From contig CABUZI010000024.1 in assembly GCA_902496005.1 (NCBI GenBank), positions 1 to 19,039 of the forward strand: DNA of 19,039 nt, read 5' to 3'. Both the position numbers and the translations under genes were made by a program. This DNA is from an uncultured Collinsella sp. (GTDB lineage: Bacteria; Actinomycetota; Coriobacteriia; Coriobacteriales; Coriobacteriaceae). The notes under the pieces were generated by a model, which did not search any database, was not told the DNA's origin, and saw only the letters and a program-made list of their open reading frames with translations. Of the stretch, positions 13,585 through 19,039 are shown one piece after another. Numbering within the stretch: position 1 is the first letter of the stretch; every line of letters begins with the position of its first letter.

Positions 13585-13720
13585 CTTACAGGTTGAGCAT
13601 AAGTAAGCGAAAACGTTCCATTTGTGGCAAGGTGGCCCGAAGGAGGAGGGAAGCGTACTTGCGTACGCGACCGACGAGTGAGGGTCAGATTGCCCAAATG
13701 GGGTGTTTGCAGCGTCGACC
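13585..13720 (+). ncRNA. Structured RNA-like repeat element, copy 3 of 3
   Basis: Same plan as copies 1 and 2. The leader has the loop GGTTGAGCATAAGT, but the closing stem is CTTAC (13585-13589) with GTAAG (13603-13607), shifted by one base relative to the CGCTG/CAGCG stems. P1 pairs 13611-13624 with 13695-13708: 14 pairs, three of them G-U (13615-13704, 13616-13703, 13617-13702). P2: GGCAA (13626-13630) with TTGCC (13690-13694), GG/GA loop, then TGGCCC (13633-13638) with GGGTCA (13682-13687); two pairs are changed together against copy 1 and one is G-U. P3 GCGTAC (13653-13658) with GTACGC (13663-13668) has loop UUGC. The tail GCAGCGTCGACC (13709-13720) ends 2 bp before the mfd stop codon. 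It shares a purine-rich GGAGGAGGGAA with copy 1. Confidence 0.68.
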
Positions 13721-13722
13721 CG

Positions 13723-16700
13723 TTAGTCGTCGTCGCTGGCACCCAACTGCTGCAGCAGCATGAGTGCCGCGGCCACGGGGCCGGTGCCGTCGTTGGCGTC
13801 GAGGCCGCGACCCAGGCCGCTGCCCGCGCCGGCGCCCACCTTGTAGGGCACCGACAGCTTGCGGCTCTTGGGAAAGTTCACCGCGCCATAGCGGGTCTTA
13901 AGCTCAAAGGCCACCTTCTTGGGCACGTCAACACCCAGGAAGGTAATGCGTCCACCGCTAAGCGTGACGCTCTCGAGCCCCAGGCGCTCGCCGCGAATAC
14001 GAATGCGAGCGCGGTTGAACAGGTTGAGTCCCGCCAACGGCAGCTCGCCATGCGCAGCCTCGGTCTCCTCCTGCACCTCGTCGATACTCTCCAGGTCCTC
14101 AGCCGCCGCGAGCTTGCGGTACACGAGCACGCGCTGGTCCACCGCCGGCATGTACTCCTCGGACAAGAAGTAGTCGGCCGGCAGGTTGATGCCCACGCTC
14201 GCCGCCTCCACGCCGGCATCGTCATCGCCGCGCGCCTCGGCCACGGCCTGGACCAGCATCTGCGTAAACAGGTCAAAGCCCACACTCGACAGGTTGCCGT
14301 GCTGCTCGGCGCCCATGAGCGAACCGGCGCCACGGATCTCCAGGTCGCGCATGGCGATGCGCATGCCGCTGCCCAGGTCTTGGAACTCGGAAAGTGCAGT
14401 CAGGCGCGCCGTTGCTTCCTCGGTGAGCGGCAGCTCGCCGGGGAACATAAAGTACGCGTATGCCTGCGTGGCCGAGCGGCCCACGCGGCCCTTGAGCTGG
14501 TAGAGCTGTGCCAGGCCCAGGCGCTGCGAGTCCTCGATGATGAGCGTGTTGGCCGTTGCGTTGTCGATGCCGCTCTCCACGATGGTCGTGGCGATAAGCA
14601 CGTCAATCTTCTTGGTCGCGAACTCAATCATCACGTCCTCGACCTCGCGCGGGCTCATCTTACCGTGTGCCACACCCACGCGCGCCTCAGGCGCGGCCTC
14701 GTGCACGCGCGCCACGGCATCGTCGATGGTCTTGACGCGGTTGGACACGTAATACACCTGACCGCCGCGGCCCACCTCCAGGCGAATCGCCGCACTCACC
14801 ACGTCGGGGTCGTACTCCCCCACGTGCACGATCACGGGGCGACGCCCGGTCGGCGGCGTGGTGATCAGGCTCATGTCGCGCACGCCGCTCGTGGCCATCT
14901 GCATGGTTCGCGGAATAGGCGTTGCCGAGAGCGTGAGCACGTCGATTTGCTCGCGTAGGTTTTTGAGCTGCTCCTTGTGCTGCACACCAAAGCGCTGCTC
15001 TTCGTCGATGATCACCAGGCCCAGGTTCTTGGGGTTCACGTCGGCCGAAAGCAGACGGTGCGTGCCGATGAGCACATCAATCGTGCCCTCGGCAAACGCC
15101 TTGAGCGCACGCTTTTGCTGCGCCGGGGTGCGGAAGCGGCTGAGCACCTCGACCTCAAGGCCAAACGGGGCAAAGCGCTCAAAGAATGTCTCGTAGTGCT
15201 GCTGGGCCAGAATGGTCGTGGGGCAGAGCACCATGACCTGGCGGCCGGAGTCGACGCACTTAAACGCCGCGCGCAGGGCGACCTCGGTCTTGCCAAAGCC
15301 CACGTCGCCGCACAGCAGGCGGTCCATGGGCTTGGGCGCCTCCATGTCGGCCTTAATGTCGGCGATGGCCTCCAGCTGGTCGCGCGTCTCGTCGTAAGGA
15401 AAGCTCTCCTCCATCTCGATCTGCTCGGGCGTGTCGGGCGGGCAGGCGATACCGGTAATCGACGAGCGGCGCGTATACAGATCGACCAGGTCAAACGCCA
15501 GCTTTTTGGCGTTTTTGCGCGCCTTGTTGGTGGCGCGCGTCCAGTCGGCGGTGTTGAGCCTGGTCAGGCGCGGCTTGTCGCCGTCGGGACCGACGTATCT
15601 CGTGATACGGTCGACCTGCTCGAGCGGCACGTAGAGCTTGTCGCCGTCGGCATATTCCAGCAAAAAGTAGTCGCGCTCCTTGCCACCCACTTCCTGGCGC
15701 GCGATCTCGCTAAAGAGCGCGATGCCGTGGGTGGCGTGCACCACGTAGTCTCCCGGCTTAAACGGGAAGGTGATCTGCGTAATGTCAACCTTGCGGCGGC
15801 TGCGGGCCCGGTTGGCGTCCATGCGGGCGTTGAGGTCGGCGATCGAGAACACGGCTAGGTTGGCATCGGGCACCACCACGCCCTGCGGCAAGGCGGCATC
15901 GACAAAGGTCACACGTCCGCGCGAAATAGTGGGCACGGCGGCGCCGGCGGCAGCCTGGGCGGCACCCGCCTCGAGCGAGCGGGCGTTGAGCGCGTCGGCC
16001 TTACGCTCGCGAATGGAAGCATGGGCCTCCTGGCGTGCGGCACGGTCGGCGGAATCCGCCGCTGCCACGCGCACGCGCTCGCCAATGACGCCTGCGTTTT
16101 CGGGCGCGGCCGTCAGCGATTCCTCAAAGGTAATGCCCTCGTCACCAAAGGTGAGCTCCATCGACTCGCGCGCACCGCGGTCAGGGATGGCAAACACGCA
16201 GGCGTAGCGCTTGCCCACGACTTCCTGAATGCGCGTCATAAAGCGATTGTCCGAGCCTGCGATGGCCGGCTGCTCAATCTTGAGCTCGGCCGTCACCGCA
16301 CCGCCGGCACGGATGAGGCTCACATAGTTCAGGCGTTGCTGGGAACCAAAGTCGAGCTGCTGGGCACGCACGTACAGGCCGTCCAGACGGTCGACCCCCG
16401 CCTCGCCGGCACGTGCCTCGATATCCTCGTAGGCGCGCAGACAATCGTCGAACAGCGAGCGCGGCTCGGACAGCACCACGAGCGCCTTGCCGCTCACGTG
16501 CGACAGCGGGCTCACAGTCTGGCCGTACATCACCGGCAAAAAGCGGTCGAGCTCGGGCGTGACGATGCGTGCATCCACCATCTCGAGTAGCGCCGCCAGC
16601 TTGCTATCGTCCTGGCTTGCGCGGTAGAGCGCCACGTGCATGTTGTGAACGGCATCGTCGGTAAGCGCCAGCTCACGGCAGGGGAAGATCTCAATACTGT

Positions 16701-17355
16701 CCTCGTTGCCGATGGTCTGCCCCGTTGAGCTCACCATGCGGCGGATGCGATCGATCTCGTCGCCAAAAAACTCGATGCGCACGGGCGCTTTTTCCTGTGC
16801 GGGGAACACCTCGACGGTGTCGCCGTGCACGCGGAACAGACCGGGCGCATCGGCGGCGCCAGCATTGGTGTAGCCCATGCCCACCAGGCGCTGCGGCACC
16901 TCATCAAAAGGAATCTCCTCGCCCACCGCAAAAGTAGTGGACTCCCAGTAGTGGCTCTCGACCGGCGGCACGCAGCGCAGCAACGCGCGAGCCGAGGCAA
17001 CCATGATGCAGTTGTCCCCGCGCACGATGCGTCCCAGGGCCTCGCATCGCTGCGCTACCACGGCGTCGTCGGGCGCCTGCTCGCGCCACGGATAATCCTT
17101 GCGCTCGGGGAAACGACACACATGCGCCAGGCCCACATAGGCGGCAAGGCTACGAGCGGCGCGATCGGCCGCATCCTCGCCGCTCACAATGTAGACCGTC
17201 GGGCGCGGACGGCGCGCAAACTGGGCGGCCGCCATAAGCGTGCGACCCGACTGCGACACGGCCAGCGTCACGTCCTCGCCGGCATCGAGTCCGGCCTCGA
17301 CGGTCTGCAGCGCCTCGGCAGTGTAGAGCTGCGCGGCTATACGGTGAATGAGCAT
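13723..17355 (-). CDS. mfd: Transcription-repair coupling factor Mfd
   Basis: A 1210-residue ATP-driven DNA translocase that removes stalled RNA polymerase at lesions and recruits UvrA for nucleotide excision repair. In order: a UvrB-like N-terminal region (about 1-350, with YIVSGEDAADRAARSLAAYV and RFPERKDYPW), a linker, the RNA-polymerase-interacting CarD-like domain starting FKPGDYVVHATHGIALF (about 532-600), and the RecG-like motor with Walker A GDVGFGKTE (683-691) and DEEQRFG (784-790). The TRG-type motif IRGAGSLMGAEQHGNLSSVGF and a C-terminal TRCF domain follow. E. coli Mfd is 1148 residues; the extra length includes an Ala/Arg-rich stretch at about 415-480 before the CarD-like domain. 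An open ATG lies 9 codons upstream, but 17355 has GGAGGA closely before it. A terminator-like hairpin stands between this start and the nth gene. The C-terminus ends LGASDDD. Confidence 0.97.
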   Translation of the reverse strand: MLIHRIAAQLYTAEALQTVEAGLDAGEDVTLAVSQSGRTLMAAAQFARRPRPTVYIVSGEDAADRAARSLAAYVGLAHVCRFPERKDYPWREQAPDDAVVAQRCEALGRIVRGDNCIMVASARALLRCVPPVESHYWESTTFAVGEEIPFDEVPQRLVGMGYTNAGAADAPGLFRVHGDTVEVFPAQEKAPVRIEFFGDEIDRIRRMVSSTGQTIGNEDSIEIFPCRELALTDDAVHNMHVALYRASQDDSKLAALLEMVDARIVTPELDRFLPVMYGQTVSPLSHVSGKALVVLSEPRSLFDDCLRAYEDIEARAGEAGVDRLDGLYVRAQQLDFGSQQRLNYVSLIRAGGAVTAELKIEQPAIAGSDNRFMTRIQEVVGKRYACVFAIPDRGARESMELTFGDEGITFEESLTAAPENAGVIGERVRVAAADSADRAARQEAHASIRERKADALNARSLEAGAAQAAAGAAVPTISRGRVTFVDAALPQGVVVPDANLAVFSIADLNARMDANRARSRRKVDITQITFPFKPGDYVVHATHGIALFSEIARQEVGGKERDYFLLEYADGDKLYVPLEQVDRITRYVGPDGDKPRLTRLNTADWTRATNKARKNAKKLAFDLVDLYTRRSSITGIACPPDTPEQIEMEESFPYDETRDQLEAIADIKADMEAPKPMDRLLCGDVGFGKTEVALRAAFKCVDSGRQVMVLCPTTILAQQHYETFFERFAPFGLEVEVLSRFRTPAQQKRALKAFAEGTIDVLIGTHRLLSADVNPKNLGLVIIDEEQRFGVQHKEQLKNLREQIDVLTLSATPIPRTMQMATSGVRDMSLITTPPTGRRPVIVHVGEYDPDVVSAAIRLEVGRGGQVYYVSNRVKTIDDAVARVHEAAPEARVGVAHGKMSPREVEDVMIEFATKKIDVLIATTIVESGIDNATANTLIIEDSQRLGLAQLYQLKGRVGRSATQAYAYFMFPGELPLTEEATARLTALSEFQDLGSGMRIAMRDLEIRGAGSLMGAEQHGNLSSVGFDLFTQMLVQAVAEARGDDDAGVEAASVGINLPADYFLSEEYMPAVDQRVLVYRKLAAAEDLESIDEVQEETEAAHGELPLAGLNLFNRARIRIRGERLGLESVTLSGGRITFLGVDVPKKVAFELKTRYGAVNFPKSRKLSVPYKVGAGAGSGLGRGLDANDGTGPVAAALMLLQQLGASDDD

Positions 17356-17380
17356 GCTGTTCCTCCGGCATCGCAACGCC

Positions 17381-17409
17381 AAAAGCCCGCCGGGGCAAGC
17401 TCGGCGGGT
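17381..17409 (-). terminator. Probable intrinsic terminator between nth and mfd
   Basis: On the minus strand CCCGCCG (17408-17402) pairs with CGGCGGG (17392-17386) and is followed by CTTTTGG, a short T run. It lies about 15 bases before the mfd ribosome site GGAGGA, so it would end or attenuate transcription coming from nth. Confidence 0.6.
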
Positions 17410-17512
17410 CGTACGTCAAATACATTGTCTGTCATGGTAGCGCATGGAGAGGACTCCGGCTCAAGGGCAAACCCGGCCCCGCAAAAAACGCCAGACGAAG
17501 ATGCGTTCCGCC

Positions 17513-18178
17513 CTACCCCGCTACGCGCACGCTGGGGCACAAATCTGCCAGCGGACACTCGTCACACTTAGGCTTGCGGGCGTCGCAGATCTCGCGACCG
17601 AAGGTGATCCACTGATGGTTGACCGACTCCCAATACTCGTGCGGCAAAATCTTGAGCAGATCCTGCTCGGTCTTGAGCGGCTCCTTGGCATGCGTCTTAG
17701 GACTCAGCATCAGGCGGTGCGCAATGCGGTTGACGTGTGTGTCCACCGCAATGCCCTCCACGATGCCATACCCCACGTTGAGCACGATGTTCGCCGTCTT
17801 GCGTCCCACACCCGGCAGCTTCACGAGTTCCTTCATGTCGGCCGGCACCTCGCCGCCATAGTCGGCGACGATCATCTGCGCGGCCTCGACGGCATGCTTG
17901 GCTTTGCTCTTGTAGAAGCCGAGTGACTTGATGGTGTCTGCCACGTCAGCCACGCTCGCCCCGGCCATGGCTTCGGGCGTAGGCCACTGGGCAAACAGCC
18001 GCGGCGTCACCTTGTTGACCTGCGCATCGGTCGTTTGCGCCGAGAGCAGCACCGCGATCAACAGGCGGAAGGGATTCTCGTGGTCCAAAAAGCACTCGAC
18101 CGGGCCATAGCGACGGTCGAGGCGCTCGCACACCTCAACGGCGCGCTCGCGTTTGGCGGCACTGGTCTCGCGTGGCAT
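17513..18178 (-). CDS. nth: Endonuclease III (DNA glycosylase/AP lyase)
   Basis: A 221-residue base-excision repair enzyme that removes oxidised pyrimidines and nicks the abasic site. It has the N-terminal NPFRLLIAVLLSAQTTDAQVN (35-55), the helix-hairpin-helix LPGVGRKTANIVL (121-133) with catalytic Lys127, catalytic Asp146 in VDTHVNRIAHRL, and the 4Fe-4S cluster cysteines C198-X6-C205-X2-C208-X5-C214. All key residues match E. coli Nth (Lys120, Asp138). The first 8 codons of the open frame are left out because GAGGAG lies 5 bases before the ATG at 18178. It sits upstream of mfd on the same strand, a repair-gene pair, but a hairpin separates them. It is 63 bp after the ABC exporter gene. Confidence 0.96.
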   Translation of the reverse strand: MPRETSAAKRERAVEVCERLDRRYGPVECFLDHENPFRLLIAVLLSAQTTDAQVNKVTPRLFAQWPTPEAMAGASVADVADTIKSLGFYKSKAKHAVEAAQMIVADYGGEVPADMKELVKLPGVGRKTANIVLNVGYGIVEGIAVDTHVNRIAHRLMLSPKTHAKEPLKTEQDLLKILPHEYWESVNHQWITFGREICDARKPKCDECPLADLCPSVRVAG

Positions 18179-18241
18179 AACGACTCCTCGGCTCAACGGC
18201 ACAATAAACTTATGGGCACAATTGTCCCACGTCCGAGACGC

Positions 18242-19039
<798 letters not shown>

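Noticed and set aside
13561..13590. Another member of the GGGAC palindrome set near TTTGTCCC before RNA copy 3
   Set aside because: It has the core-like bases but no paired arms, so at most it is a decayed remnant.
636..13720. CRISPR array or tRNA-like gene as explanation for the repeated elements
   Set aside because: The three copies are kilobases apart with no spacers, and no cloverleaf, anticodon or CCA end can be drawn.
13624..14958. Long open frame on the plus strand opposite mfd (444 codons), and similar ones opposite the aldolase, SIS, EIIC/EIID and PAP2 genes
   Set aside because: They mirror strong genes on the minus strand, have no ribosome sites or recognisable domains, and are His/Gly/Arg-rich as expected of reversed GC-rich codons.

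Overview
The window looks like chromosomal DNA of a high-GC, host-associated actinobacterium of the Coriobacteriia, most likely Collinsella or a close relative. This is inferred from the GC-rich coding sequence, the AAAGGAG-type ribosome sites with some GTG and TTG starts, the mannose-family PTS with SIS-domain deglycases, and the mix of housekeeping genes. There is no rRNA or phage marker to confirm it. All genes but one lie on the minus strand. Both edges cut a gene: recQ at the left (N-terminal part only) and an ABC exporter at the right (C-terminal part only).

Left half (803-10874), sugar-uptake region. Reading on the minus strand from 7353 downwards there is a mannose-family PTS (fused EIIA-EIIB, then EIIC, then EIID), a FraB/FrlB-like sugar-phosphate deglycase, a HAD phosphatase, a YitT-type membrane protein and a GntR/UTRA repressor. 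Next to the PTS promoter lies an EamA transporter. Beyond it, a second FraB-like deglycase is divergent from a second GntR/UTRA regulator, which is the only plus-strand gene. Both deglycases keep the Glu and His, 16 residues apart, that are catalytic in FraB. The set fits import and phosphorylation of a glycated amino acid (Amadori compound) and its cleavage to a hexose phosphate and an amino acid; the exact substrate is not visible. Repeated operator-like sequences suggest that the first GntR protein controls itself, the PTS operon and the EamA gene, and that the second controls its own divergent promoter pair.

Right half (10895-19039), housekeeping and DNA repair: a GNAT acetyltransferase, an L-threonine aldolase, a PAP2 phosphatase, Mfd, endonuclease III and the ABC exporter.

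The most interesting signal is outside the genes. A ~135-nt element occurs three times (636-769, 8788-8923, 13585-13720), each time just past the 3' end of a minus-strand gene. The copies share conserved flanks around a long arm of three stacked helices whose sequences differ but stay paired. Across the two long helices P1 and P2 all seven non-Watson-Crick pairs are G-U when read on the plus strand, and would be A-C mismatches on the minus strand. This points to a structured RNA read from the plus strand. A second, unrelated set of five palindromes shares a GGGAC-type core with different arms.

Stretches over 300 bases without a gene: 479-802 holds RNA copy 1 and a hairpin (479-635 shows nothing I recognise). 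8620-8953 holds an operator, a 44-bp palindrome, RNA copy 2 and a hairpin.
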